Below the pieces are notes generated by a model. It saw only the letters and a list, made by a program, of their open reading frames with translations. It was not told the origin of the DNA and did not search any database. Below are positions 34,656 to 43,454 of a stretch of 64,000 nt of DNA, one piece after another. The stretch comes from Acidovorax sp. GBBC 1281 (GTDB lineage Bacteria; Pseudomonadota; Gammaproteobacteria; Burkholderiales; Burkholderiaceae_C). The DNA is taken from positions 504,001-568,000 of the forward strand of contig NZ_CP097269.1 in NCBI RefSeq assembly GCF_028473645.1. Reading direction: 5' to 3'. Both the position numbers and the translations under genes were made by a program. Position 1 is the stretch's first letter. Each line of letters opens with the position of its first letter.

Positions 34656-35338
34656 GCTTCCCGATGACCCGATTGACCCGATTGACCCGATTGACTTGCA
34701 CCCTGCTGGCCGTGGGCGCCTTGGGGGCGGCCCTCTCGGCATGTGCTCCGCTGGTGGTAGGCGGCGCTGCCGTCATGGGCAGCATGATGGCGTCGGACCG
34801 GCGCACGACGGGCACGCAGGTGGAGGACGAAGGCATCGAACTGCGTGCCTCCAACCGCATTCGCGACACCTTCGGCGACCGCGTCCATGTCAATGTGACC
34901 AGCTACAACCGGCAAGTGCTGCTGACGGGCGAAGTGCCGACCGCGCAGGACAAGGAAAAACTCGAGCAGACCGCGTTGGCCGTGGAGAACGTGCGCTCGG
35001 TCGTCAACGACCTGGCCGTGATGCCCTCCAGTTCCCTCACGCAGCGTTCCAACGACACGCTGATCACCGGCAAGGTGCGCGCGAGCTTCGTCGATGCCAA
35101 GGACCTGTTCGCGAGCGCCTACAAGGTGGTCACCGAGCGCGAGACGGTGTACCTCATGGGACGCGTGACGCAGCGCGAGGCGGACCGTGCCTCCGACATC
35201 GCCAGGGGCGTGAACGGCGTGCGCAAGGTCGTGCGCGTGTTTGAGATCATCACGCAGCAGGAACTGGAGCGTGGCTTCGCGCAGCAGCGTCCCGCGCCAG
35301 TCACCACGGACGCTTCGCCCAACGTGCCGGTCCGCTGA
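34652..35338 (+). CDS. dolP: BON-domain outer-membrane lipoprotein DolP-like
   Basis: 228 residues with a lipoprotein signal ending LSAC and two BON domains (about 55-125 and 130-205), which bind anionic phospholipid. E. coli DolP (YraP) supports outer-membrane integrity near division sites. The signal peptide contains the triplet Thr-Arg-Leu repeated three times, encoded by a 9-base tandem repeat at 34671-34695. It is translationally coupled to the SIS gene. A C-terminal Pro/Thr/Val tail extends beyond the second domain. Confidence 0.85.
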   Translation: MSFPMTRLTRLTRLTCTLLAVGALGAALSACAPLVVGGAAVMGSMMASDRRTTGTQVEDEGIELRASNRIRDTFGDRVHVNVTSYNRQVLLTGEVPTAQDKEKLEQTALAVENVRSVVNDLAVMPSSSLTQRSNDTLITGKVRASFVDAKDLFASAYKVVTERETVYLMGRVTQREADRASDIARGVNGVRKVVRVFEIITQQELERGFAQQRPAPVTTDASPNVPVR

Positions 35339-35440
35339 GCGTCGGCGGCTGCCAGCGAATCGGCCAAAGCGGTTCCGGCACCAGGCCACTGGCCACGGCC
35401 GCGAGTGGCTCCGCGCGGCCAGGCTGAACGATCGGTTCTC

Positions 35441-36373
35441 TTACCCGTTCGTTTTCTGGCGGCCCAGCCGCGTGATCAGGCTGGAGGTGTCCCAACGGGC
35501 GCCGCCGTGCTGCTGCACATCGGCATAGAACTGGTCCACCAGCGCCGTGACCGGCACACGTGCGCCGTTGCGGCGGGATTCGTCGAGGACCAGGCCGAGG
35601 TCCTTGCGCATCCAGTCCACGGCGAAGCCGAAGTCGAAGCGGCCCTCCACCATGGTCTTGCCGCGGTTGTCCATCTGCCAGCTCTGCGCGGCCCCTTTGC
35701 CGATGACGTCCAGCACCAGTGGCATGTCGAGCCCGGCATGCTGGCCGAAGGCGATGGCCTCCGACAGGCCCTGCACGATGCCGGCGATGCAGATCTGGTT
35801 GACCATCTTGGCCAGCTGGCCCGAACCGCTGTCGCCCACACGGGTGAAGGCCCGAGAAAAGGCCAGCGCCGTGGGCTTCACGCTGTCGAAGGTGCCGGCG
35901 TCGCCGCCGCACATCACGGTCAGCTGTCCGTTCTGGGCCCCGGCCTGGCCGCCGGACACGGGGGCATCGATGAACTGCAATCCCAGCGTGCGCGCCGCGC
36001 CGTACAGCTCGCGAGCGACCTCGGCCGATGCCGTGGTGTGATCGACGAAGACCGCGCCGGGCTGCATGCCGGCGAATGCGCCGTCGGCACCCAGCGTGAC
36101 GGAACGCAGATCATCGTCGTTGCCGACGCAGCAAAAGACGATGTCCGCCCCCTGGGCCGCTTCGCGCGGCGTGGGGGCGTGCCGGGGCGCGGCGCTGCCC
36201 GCGAACTCCTCGCACCAGGCGGCCGATTTCGCGGCGGTGCGGTTGTACACGGTGACGGAGTGGCCGGCGTGGGCGAGGTGCCCTGCCATGGGGTAGCCCA
36301 TGACGCCCAGGCCGAGAAAGGCGACCTTGCGTGAAGGCGTGGCATCGTAGCTGCGGGGATTCGTGCTGGGCAT
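35441..36373 (-). CDS. Beta-hydroxyacid dehydrogenase (3-hydroxyisobutyrate dehydrogenase family)
   Basis: A 310-residue NAD(P)-dependent oxidoreductase. The Rossmann motif is FLGLGVMGYPMAGHLAHAGH; the substrate segment is FIDAPVSGGQAGAQNGQL; the catalytic Lys lies in GQLAKMVNQI. Substrates of the family include 3-hydroxyisobutyrate, tartronate semialdehyde and glyoxylate, and none can be assigned here. ATG 36371-36373 is preferred because GGAG lies nine bases before it; ATG 36388 is an alternative adding five residues. Confidence 0.85.
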   Translation of the reverse strand: MPSTNPRSYDATPSRKVAFLGLGVMGYPMAGHLAHAGHSVTVYNRTAAKSAAWCEEFAGSAAPRHAPTPREAAQGADIVFCCVGNDDDLRSVTLGADGAFAGMQPGAVFVDHTTASAEVARELYGAARTLGLQFIDAPVSGGQAGAQNGQLTVMCGGDAGTFDSVKPTALAFSRAFTRVGDSGSGQLAKMVNQICIAGIVQGLSEAIAFGQHAGLDMPLVLDVIGKGAAQSWQMDNRGKTMVEGRFDFGFAVDWMRKDLGLVLDESRRNGARVPVTALVDQFYADVQQHGGARWDTSSLITRLGRQKTNG

Positions 36374-36390
36374 GGGAGAGGGCTCCATTT

Positions 36391-36424
36391 CAGAAAAAAG
36401 AAAACCCGCCGGGCAAGGGCGGGT
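36391..36424 (-). terminator. Terminator of the pil genes
   Basis: Stem ACCCGCC (36404-36410) with GGCGGGT (36418-36424). In the minus direction it is followed by TTTTCTTTTTTC. It lies just after pilU and before the dehydrogenase gene, so the two units are separated. Confidence 0.75.
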
Positions 36425-36440
36425 GGTGGGGCGACTGGCG

Positions 36441-37577
36441 TCAGACGATGGCGAAGTGCTCGGTGCCCGAGGCCAGGTCGGTGGTCTTGGCGCGCTGGCT
36501 GCCCAGCTTGATCTGCAGGCGCAGGTCGTTCAGCGAATCGGCATTGCGCAGCGCGTCTTCGTAGGTGATGACGTTGGCCTCGAACAGGTCGAACAGCGAT
36601 TGGTCGAAGGTCTGCATGCCGAGGTTCCGGCTCTTCTTCATGATCTCCTTGATCTCGGCGACTTCGCCCTTGAAGATCAGGTCGGCGATCAGAGGGGTGT
36701 TCAGCATCACCTCGACCGCGGCGGCCCGGCCCTTGCCATCCTGCTTGGGGATGAGGCGCTGGGAGATCATGCCGCGCAGGTTGAGCGACAGGTCCATGAG
36801 GAGTTGCGCGCGCCGCTCTTCCGGAAAGAAATTGATGATGCGGTCCAGCGCCTGGTTGGCGCTGTTGGCGTGCAGCGTGGCCAGGCACAGGTGGCCGGTT
36901 TCGGCGAAGGCGACCGCATGCTCCATGGTTTCGCGGTCGCGGATTTCGCCCATCAGGATGACGTCCGGCGCCTGCCGTAGCGTGTTCTTCAGGGCGGCTT
37001 CCCAGCTGTCTGTATCGAGCCCGACCTCGCGCTGGGTGACCACGCAGTTCTTGTGCGGATGCACGAACTCGATCGGATCCTCCACGGTGATGATGTGGCC
37101 GAACGAGTTCTCGTTGCGCCAGTCAACCATTGCCGCCAGCGTGGTCGATTTGCCCGAGCCCGTGGCACCCACCAGGATGCACAGGCCCCGCTTGGTCATC
37201 GTGACTTCCTTGAGCACCTGCGGCACGCCCAGTCCGTCGATGGTCGGCAGCGTGAGCGGAATGGTCCGCAGCACCATGCCGACGCGGCTTTGCTGGATGA
37301 ACGCATTCACGCGGAAGCGCCCGATGCCGGCAGGCGAGATGGCGAAGTTGCACTCCTTCGTGCGCTCGAAGTCCGCCACCTGCTTGTCGCTCATGATGGC
37401 GCGCGCCAGCGTCAGGGTGTGGGCGGGCGTGAGCGGCTGGGGCGACACCTTGGTGACCTTGCCGTCCACCTTGATCGCGGGCGGAAACTCGGCCGTGATG
37501 AACAGGTCGCTGCCGCCGCGGCTCACCATGAGCTTGAGCAGATCGTTGATGAATTTACTGGCCTGATCGCGTTCCAT
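36441..37577 (-). CDS. pilU: Type IV pilus retraction ATPase PilU
   Basis: A 378-residue GspE/PilT-type ATPase that works with PilT in pilus retraction and twitching. Walker A is GATGSGKST, the Asp box is ITVEDPIEFVH, Walker B ILMGEIRD, and the His box ETGHLCLATLHA. The AIRNLI motif of PilT is replaced by LIADLIFKGEVAEI, which separates PilU from PilT. It is the third gene of pilT-cNMP-pilU, transcribed leftwards. Confidence 0.95.
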   Translation of the reverse strand: MERDQASKFINDLLKLMVSRGGSDLFITAEFPPAIKVDGKVTKVSPQPLTPAHTLTLARAIMSDKQVADFERTKECNFAISPAGIGRFRVNAFIQQSRVGMVLRTIPLTLPTIDGLGVPQVLKEVTMTKRGLCILVGATGSGKSTTLAAMVDWRNENSFGHIITVEDPIEFVHPHKNCVVTQREVGLDTDSWEAALKNTLRQAPDVILMGEIRDRETMEHAVAFAETGHLCLATLHANSANQALDRIINFFPEERRAQLLMDLSLNLRGMISQRLIPKQDGKGRAAAVEVMLNTPLIADLIFKGEVAEIKEIMKKSRNLGMQTFDQSLFDLFEANVITYEDALRNADSLNDLRLQIKLGSQRAKTTDLASGTEHFAIV

Positions 37578-37610
37578 CAGCTCTCCCTGGGGTGGTTGCA
37601 GCGCGGTGCG

Positions 37611-38246
37611 TCATTTCTGGCTGTCGGACAGGCGGGCGCTCACGACGCGAAGGCGCAGCGAGAGCTTGCGTGCCAGCAGGGCCACCAGGCTGGCGGCCAA
37701 CTGGGGGTCCTTGGTCATCATGTCGTCCATGGCCTCCGCGCTGAGCACCGCGATCTCGCAGTCGGTCAGCGTGGTGCAGGCCGAAAAGCGGATACCGCTG
37801 TCCAGCAGCGACATTTCGCCCAGGATATCGCCGGGACGGGTTTCCGCCAAGCGCAGGTGCTCGCCCCAGGGTTGCACCCGATCGACGGCGATCGTGCCGG
37901 TGAGCAGCACCACCATGAAGTTGCCGTACTCGTCCTGGCGGATCACATCGCGGTTGGGCGCGACGGCCGCGAACTCGAAGAAGCGCTCCATGCGCTCGAC
38001 GGCGTCCCGGTCCAGGTGCGCCATGTATTTGTCCTTGGACCACAGCGCCTGCAGCAGCTTGCCGCCGCGGCTGGCGGCCATGCGCCTGGCGCCCACCTCG
38101 ACGGCACGGGCTTCCCAGGGCACCAGCATGGCGTCGTCCACGCCTTGTCCGGCGAAGGCGGTGGTGAAGAAGACGGAGTCGCCGCCTTCTTCCGCCGCTT
38201 TGCCGCCGCGGGTCTTGGCCTTCAACAGGCCGAGGATGCCTTTCAT
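37611..38246 (-). CDS. Cyclic-nucleotide-binding-domain protein
   Basis: 211 residues. The C-terminal two thirds form a cNMP-binding domain of the CRP type: FMVVLLTGTIAVDR, then RPGDILGEMSLLDSGIRFSA, containing the Gly-Glu and Arg of the phosphate-binding cassette. There is no helix-turn-helix, so it is not a transcription factor. Its placement between pilT and pilU, 33 bases from pilU, suggests a role in pilus retraction control by cAMP or c-di-GMP; this is inference. ATG 38244-38246. Confidence 0.8.
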   Translation of the reverse strand: MKGILGLLKAKTRGGKAAEEGGDSVFFTTAFAGQGVDDAMLVPWEARAVEVGARRMAASRGGKLLQALWSKDKYMAHLDRDAVERMERFFEFAAVAPNRDVIRQDEYGNFMVVLLTGTIAVDRVQPWGEHLRLAETRPGDILGEMSLLDSGIRFSACTTLTDCEIAVLSAEAMDDMMTKDPQLAASLVALLARKLSLRLRVVSARLSDSQK

Positions 38247-38323
38247 AGGGGATGCTCCGGTGTGCCGCCTGAAAAAGGCCGCGAATCTCTGGGGTGGGTG
38301 GACGGGAGGGGATGCGGTGTGCA

Positions 38324-39367
38324 TCAACCCGGGAAGTTGTCGGGGATCTTCGCCTTGCCCCGCGCCTCGGCCGGGCTGATGACGTTGCGCCGGACCAGGT
38401 CGGTCAGGTTCTGGTCGAGGGTCTGCATGCCGGCGCTGCTGCTGGTCTGGATGGTGGAGTACATCTGTGCCACCTTGGCCTCGCGGATCAGGTTGCGGAT
38501 GGCGCTGGTGCCCAGCATGATCTCGTGCGCCGCGACACGGCCCTGGCCGTCCTTGGTCTTGCACAGCGTCTGCGAAATGACGGCCTGCAGCGACTCGGAC
38601 AGCATGGCCCGCACCATTTCCTTTTCCTCGGCGGGGAACACGTCGATGATCCGGTCGATGGTCTTGGCGGCGCTGGAGGTGTGCAGCGTGCCGAACACCA
38701 AGTGGCCCGTTTCCGCAGCCGTCATGGCCAGGCGGATGGTTTCCAGGTCGCGCATTTCGCCCACCAGGATGGCGTCCGGGTCTTCGCGCAGGGCCGACTT
38801 GAGGGCGGCCGCGAACGACAGCGTCATCGGCCCGACCTCGCGCTGGTTGATCAGGCACTTCTTGGATTCGTGCACGAACTCGATCGGGTCCTCCACCGTG
38901 AGGATGTGGCCGTATTCGCTTTCGTTCAGGAAGTTGACCATGGCCGCCAGCGTGGTGGACTTGCCCGAGCCCGTGGGACCGGTCACCAGCACCAGGCCGC
39001 GGGGCTTCAAGGCCAGTTCGCCGAAGATCTTGGGGGCGTTGAGCTGCTCCAGCGTCAGGATCTTGCTCGGAATGGTCCGGAACACGGCGGCCGCGCCGCG
39101 GTTCTGGTTGAAGGCGTTGACGCGAAAGCGCGCCAGGCCCTCGATCTCGAAGGAAAAGTCCACTTCCAGGAATTCTTCGTACGCCTTGCGCTGCGCATCG
39201 CTCATGATGTCGTAGACCATGGCGTGGACGGTCTTGTGGTCGAGCGCATCGACGTTGATGCGCCGCACGTCGCCGTGGACCCGGATCATGGGTGGAAGGC
39301 CCGCCGACAAGTGCAGGTCAGAAGCCTTGTTCTTCACGCTGAATGCCAGCAGTTGGGTGATGTCCAC
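38324..39367 (-). CDS. pilT: Type IV pilus retraction ATPase PilT
   Basis: 347 residues, hexameric motor that disassembles the pilus. Walker A GPTGSGKST, Asp box LTVEDPIEFVH, Walker B ILVGEMRD, His box ETGHLVFGTLHTSS and the PilT hallmark AIRNLIRE are all intact. It starts with GTG (39365-39367) behind GAGGGA; this gives MDITQLLAFSV as in other PilT proteins. It is divergent from yggS with a 39-base gap. Confidence 0.96.
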   Translation of the reverse strand: MDITQLLAFSVKNKASDLHLSAGLPPMIRVHGDVRRINVDALDHKTVHAMVYDIMSDAQRKAYEEFLEVDFSFEIEGLARFRVNAFNQNRGAAAVFRTIPSKILTLEQLNAPKIFGELALKPRGLVLVTGPTGSGKSTTLAAMVNFLNESEYGHILTVEDPIEFVHESKKCLINQREVGPMTLSFAAALKSALREDPDAILVGEMRDLETIRLAMTAAETGHLVFGTLHTSSAAKTIDRIIDVFPAEEKEMVRAMLSESLQAVISQTLCKTKDGQGRVAAHEIMLGTSAIRNLIREAKVAQMYSTIQTSSSAGMQTLDQNLTDLVRRNVISPAEARGKAKIPDNFPG

Positions 39368-39406
39368 GGGGTCCCTCGGTCGTTTGGTACGCTCAGAGGA
39401 ATCATT

Positions 39407-40120
39407 ATGACGACGATTGGTAACAACCTCCAACAGGTTCTTGGGCGCATCGCGCAGGCCTGCGCCGCAGCCGGGCGCGACCCCGCCAGCGTGCGCTTGC
39501 TGGCCGTTTCCAAGACCTTCGGCGACGACGCCGTGCGCCGTGCCGCCGAGGCCGGGCAGCGCGCGTTCGGCGAGAACTACATCCAGGAAGGCGTGGCGAA
39601 GATCGCCGCGCTGCGAGGCGGCGCCACGCCCTGGGCGCCGCCGCTGCAGTGGCATTGCATCGGTCCCGTGCAGAGCAACAAGACCCGGCAGGTGGCCGAG
39701 CATTTCGACTGGGTCCACACCGTGGACCGCGAAAAGATCGCGCAGCGCTTGTCGGAGCAGCGGCCCGCCGGCTTGGCGCCGCTGGACGTGTGCATCCAGG
39801 TGAATGTGGACGGCGGCGCGACCAAGGCGGGCGTGCCGCCGAACGAGGCCCGGGCCCTGGCACAGGCTGTTGCGCGGCTGCCACGGTTGCGGCTGCGGGG
39901 CCTGATGAGCATTCCGGACGTGGCCCCCGATTTCGCCGCGCAGCTGGCGGTCCATGCGGCGGCGAAGGCGCTGTTCGACCAGATCCGGGGGGAGGGCTTC
40001 GCGGCGTTCGACACGCTGTCGCTGGGCATGACCGCCGACCTGGAGGCCGCGATCCACGCGGGGAGCACCCTGGTGCGGGTCGGCACGGGTGTCTTCGGCA
40101 CCAGGGCGGCCCCCGCCTGA
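39407..40120 (+). CDS. yggS: YggS-family PLP homeostasis protein
   Basis: 237 residues, fold III PLP-binding protein that balances free pyridoxal phosphate. The PLP lysine is K36 (LLAVSKTFGD), the position found in E. coli YggS. Other marks are FGENYIQEG, CIGPVQSNKTRQVAEHF and LSLGMTADLEAAI. AGAGGA at 39395-39400 supports ATG 39407. Divergence from pilT is a conserved arrangement in many proteobacteria. Confidence 0.94.
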   Translation: MTTIGNNLQQVLGRIAQACAAAGRDPASVRLLAVSKTFGDDAVRRAAEAGQRAFGENYIQEGVAKIAALRGGATPWAPPLQWHCIGPVQSNKTRQVAEHFDWVHTVDREKIAQRLSEQRPAGLAPLDVCIQVNVDGGATKAGVPPNEARALAQAVARLPRLRLRGLMSIPDVAPDFAAQLAVHAAAKALFDQIRGEGFAAFDTLSLGMTADLEAAIHAGSTLVRVGTGVFGTRAAPA

Positions 40121-40139
40121 GGCCGGGGTCGCGCCACGC

Positions 40140-41750
40140 TCAGGCCCGGCGGGCCCAGCCCAGTTGCGGCGACGAACCGGCCTCGGCGTTTTCCTGATTC
40201 AGCCGGAACACCCCCACGGCCTGCAGCAGGGCGCTGGTGCGGTCCTTCATGCCGCTGGCGGACGCCGCCATCTGCACGACCACGCTGCCGTTTTGCTGGG
40301 TGACCTGGTCCATCTGCGACACCGCCTGGCCGACCTGGGCGACGCCCATCGCCTGCTCGTTGCTGGCCGCGCTGATTTCCTGCATGAGGTCCGTCACGCG
40401 GCGGATGGACGACACGACCTCCGTCATGGTGGCCCCGGCCTTGTTCACCAGCACGCTGCCCTGCTCGACCCGCTGCACGCTGGTGGAGATCAGGTGCTTG
40501 ATCTCTCGCGCGGCTTCGGCCGAGCGGCCGGCCAGGCTGCGCACCTCGCTGGCGACCACGGCGAAGCCCCGGCCCTGCTCGCCCGCGCGCGCCGCCTCCA
40601 CCGCGGCATTGAGGGCGAGGATGTTGGTCTGGAACGCGATGCTGTCGATGACGCCGATGATGTCGGCGATCTTGCGGGAGCTTTCGTGGATGCCCTTCAT
40701 GGTCTCGACCACCTCGGTCACGACCTCGCCGCCCTGGATGGCCACGGCGCTGGACTGGGTGGCGAACTGGCTGGCCTGGCGGGAGTTGTCGGCGTTCTGG
40801 CGCACCGTGGAGCCCAATTGCTCCATGGACGCCGCGGTCTGCTGCAGTGCGCTGGCATGGTGCTCGGTGCGGCTGGACACGTCATGGGTGCCCTGCGAGA
40901 TCTCGGTGCTGGATGCCGCCACCGCCTCGGACGTGCGTCGCACGTCGTACAGCACGTTCTGGAAACTGTCGCGAAGCGCTTCCAGCGACTGCAGCAGCTG
41001 GCCGGCCTCGTCGGTCTGCCGGGCCTCGACGGCCTGCGTCAGGTCGCCGGTGGCCATGGTCCTGGCGGCCTGCACCGCCCGCTGGATGGGGCGCACGATG
41101 CTGCGGGAGATGAGCCAGGCCGTCGCTGCCGCCACCACGATCGCCGTGCCGCTGAGCACCAGCATCAGGATGGAAAAGCCCTGGGCGACGGACCGCGCAT
41201 TGGCCGATTCGGCCTTGTTCTTTTCCTCCTCGATGTCGATCAGCCGGTTGATGCTGGCCAGCCACTCCACATAGGCGGGTCGGGCCTGCTCCTGCAGAAC
41301 CTGAATGGCCTTCTCAGGCTGGTGGGCGCCGCTCAGCTCGATGACTTGGCGGGTCAGCGGCAGGGCGCGTGATTCGACCTCCTTGATGCGGTCCAGGGCC
41401 TCCCGCTCGCGGGGCTCGATCGGGGTGGAGGCGAACATCTGGTCCAGCGGCGCTGCCGACTGCGCATAGTGGCCTGCGAGCTTCTGGATCAGGTCGATCT
41501 CGGCCTGGAGCTGGTCGGGGCGCGTGGCCAGGGTCACGTCCCGCAGCGCGATGGCGCGGTCGTGCACGCTGCCGCGGAAATTGATGGCATAGCGCTGCTT
41601 GGCGCTGTTGAAGTCTCCGATGGTGGCCAGGCTGGCGTTGATGTTGGACACCCGGTTCACGCCGATGACCGTCAGGCCGAGCATCAGCAGGATGAGCAGG
41701 GAAAATCCCAGCGCCAGGCGGTGGGCGATTTTGATGTTCGAAAGCTTCAT
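40140..41750 (-). CDS. Methyl-accepting chemotaxis protein (membrane)
   Basis: 536 residues. TM1 is [20 protein letters not shown] (about 14-33), followed by a four-helix-bundle periplasmic sensor to about 185, TM2 ([20 protein letters not shown]), a HAMP domain starting [18 protein letters not shown], and the signalling domain with the hairpin tip [20 protein letters not shown]. No C-terminal NWETF pentapeptide, so it relies on other receptors for methylation. ATG 41748-41750 follows GAGGTG; an upstream extension lacks a ribosome site. The ligand is unknown. Confidence 0.92.
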   Translation of the reverse strand: MKLSNIKIAHRLALGFSLLILLMLGLTVIGVNRVSNINASLATIGDFNSAKQRYAINFRGSVHDRAIALRDVTLATRPDQLQAEIDLIQKLAGHYAQSAAPLDQMFASTPIEPREREALDRIKEVESRALPLTRQVIELSGAHQPEKAIQVLQEQARPAYVEWLASINRLIDIEEEKNKAESANARSVAQGFSILMLVLSGTAIVVAAATAWLISRSIVRPIQRAVQAARTMATGDLTQAVEARQTDEAGQLLQSLEALRDSFQNVLYDVRRTSEAVAASSTEISQGTHDVSSRTEHHASALQQTAASMEQLGSTVRQNADNSRQASQFATQSSAVAIQGGEVVTEVVETMKGIHESSRKIADIIGVIDSIAFQTNILALNAAVEAARAGEQGRGFAVVASEVRSLAGRSAEAAREIKHLISTSVQRVEQGSVLVNKAGATMTEVVSSIRRVTDLMQEISAASNEQAMGVAQVGQAVSQMDQVTQQNGSVVVQMAASASGMKDRTSALLQAVGVFRLNQENAEAGSSPQLGWARRA

Positions 41751-42058
41751 GGTTTCACCTCGGTTGCAGGAGTGGTGTGGATTGGTTTCTTTTGTTTCCT
41801 TTTGTAATTTTTGACAGTTGCGTGACAAATTTCAATCACCAAACACGGGGTGTTGGATCGCCGTCCTTTTTGAGAATTGTTGAGGATTGGGCCGCGCCGA
41901 TTCGGTAGGCGTGAGTGGCGGATTCGCAGCCAGCCGGTGCTTGCAAAGGGTTGCACAGCACTGGCTTGGGGACGGCCTTGTCCTACCGGGTGCGGGAAGG
42001 CCCACTCTTAGAATGCGGCCGGCCATGCTCTATGGCGTAACGCGAATGGATAGTTGTT
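41751..42058. other. Divergent intergenic region before the polysaccharide operon
   Basis: 308 bases between a leftward chemoreceptor gene and the rightward polysaccharide operon. The part near the receptor is AT-rich. CCGATTCGG at 41897-41905 is a short palindrome. I could not assign a sigma-70, sigma-28 or sigma-54 promoter with confidence, and I see no small gene or RNA. Confidence 0.4.
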
Positions 42059-43450
42059 TTGAATGTTGAAATCACGCCGGCCGTGGCGTTGGAAACGATG
42101 GTGGTGCTGCGGCCTTCCGGGCAGTTGGCGGCCGGCGAGTCGAGGGCCAGGGCCTGGAGTGCGTGGGAGGCCTTCGCGGACTCCGGCGTGGAGCCCCTGG
42201 GGTTCTACCTGGACGGCTGGGAGGGCGATGTCCCCGCCGCGTTGGCGGCGCAATTGCGCGCCAGCGTCTGGTGGGACCGCCCGCTGTTCGTGGCGCCCGG
42301 CGATGCGGCCCCGCCCTGGCTTGCCGATGGTGCCGCGCCGTATGCCGCCGCCCTGGCCGCCAGCGAGCTGTGCCTGGCCGTGCGGCGCAGCCTGCCGCTC
42401 GATCCCGCGGCCCTGCATTTCGACGAGCGGGTGCTGTATTTCCTGTGCCTGCGCGACGGTGCCCAGTTGCAGCCGCAATGCGACCGTGCCAGCCTGGCGC
42501 TGTACCGGTACCCGATGGTCGAGGCGCTGGCCCGGCCCGGCGACGATGCCGATGCGTGCCTGGCCGGCCTCACGCGGCGCCGGCTGCTGGAGCCCGCCGA
42601 ACTTGTGGACCGCACGCGGCACTGCCGCACCTGCAGCAGCGCGCACATCCACTACCTGGACGTGTGCCCGCACTGCACCAGCATCCACATCCGCAAGTCG
42701 CCCTCGCTGCATTGCTTCGCCTGCGGCCACGTGGCGCCCGAGGCCGACTTCCATGCCGATGGCGCGCTCTCGTGCCCCAAGTGCAACGCCATGCTGCGGC
42801 ACATCGGCGTGGACTACGACCGGCCGCTCACGCAGTACGCCTGCGGCAGCTGCCACCACGTATTCGTGGAGACCCAGGTGGTGGCCCGCTGCCTGGATTG
42901 CCGCACCACGGCCGAGCCCAGCACGCTGGATGTGCGCGAGATCTCATCACTGCGCCTGAGCCCGCAGGGCCGCGCCGCGCTGCGTGCCGGGCAGATCCAG
43001 GAATCGTTCGCCGCGCTCGACTCCGCGCACTACGTGCCGCCCGCCGATTTCCGCCGCATGCTCGACTGGGCGCTGGCCACGCATGCGCGCCACGGCGAGA
43101 TGCGTTTCGCGCTGATGCTGGTGGAGTTCCAGAACGCGGCCGAGGTGATCGAACGCGAAGGCGCCTCGCGCGTGTTCCTGATGCTCGACGAGTTCGCGCG
43201 GCGCCTGCACGAGCTGCTGCGCACCTCGGACATCACCACGCGCACGCAGGAGGAATGCCTGTGGCTTTTCCTGCCGTTCTCCTCGCCCGAGGGACTGGCC
43301 GCGCGCCTGCAGGCGTCGCTCCAGAGCGCGGGCGGCGGCGCGGCCGCGATGCCGCTGCGCACGCGCATCCGGCACCTGGAGGTGCCGGGCGGCCTGCGCT
43401 CCGGCGAGCAGGCCGCGGACCTGATGGCGCGGCTGCGCGACGGGGCCTGA
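42059..43450 (+). CDS. TackOD1-like CxxC-rich metal-binding protein with degenerate GGDEF end
   Basis: 463 residues, probably a regulator of the polysaccharide operon. The middle contains six CxxC pairs (C189/C192, C203/C206, C219/C222, C239/C242, C262/C265, C278/C281), enough for about three zinc ribbons, as in TackOD1-type proteins. From about 330 the sequence resembles a diguanylate cyclase fold (MRFALMLVEFQNAAEVI, then LLRTSDITTRTQEECLWLFLP), but the GGDEF loop is replaced by RTQEEC, so it should be catalytically dead and may only sense a ligand. The start is TTG 42059; an in-frame stop lies just upstream and the first ATG is about 13 codons later, so the N-terminus is uncertain. No signal peptide or membrane segment. 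It ends four bases before the GT2 gene. Confidence 0.7.
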   Translation: MNVEITPAVALETMVVLRPSGQLAAGESRARAWSAWEAFADSGVEPLGFYLDGWEGDVPAALAAQLRASVWWDRPLFVAPGDAAPPWLADGAAPYAAALAASELCLAVRRSLPLDPAALHFDERVLYFLCLRDGAQLQPQCDRASLALYRYPMVEALARPGDDADACLAGLTRRRLLEPAELVDRTRHCRTCSSAHIHYLDVCPHCTSIHIRKSPSLHCFACGHVAPEADFHADGALSCPKCNAMLRHIGVDYDRPLTQYACGSCHHVFVETQVVARCLDCRTTAEPSTLDVREISSLRLSPQGRAALRAGQIQESFAALDSAHYVPPADFRRMLDWALATHARHGEMRFALMLVEFQNAAEVIEREGASRVFLMLDEFARRLHELLRTSDITTRTQEECLWLFLPFSSPEGLAARLQASLQSAGGGAAAMPLRTRIRHLEVPGGLRSGEQAADLMARLRDGA

Positions 43451-43454
43451 ACGC

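Noticed and set aside
41950..41985. Sigma-54-like promoter before the polysaccharide operon
   Set aside because: GG and GC doublets are not at the required -24/-12 spacing.
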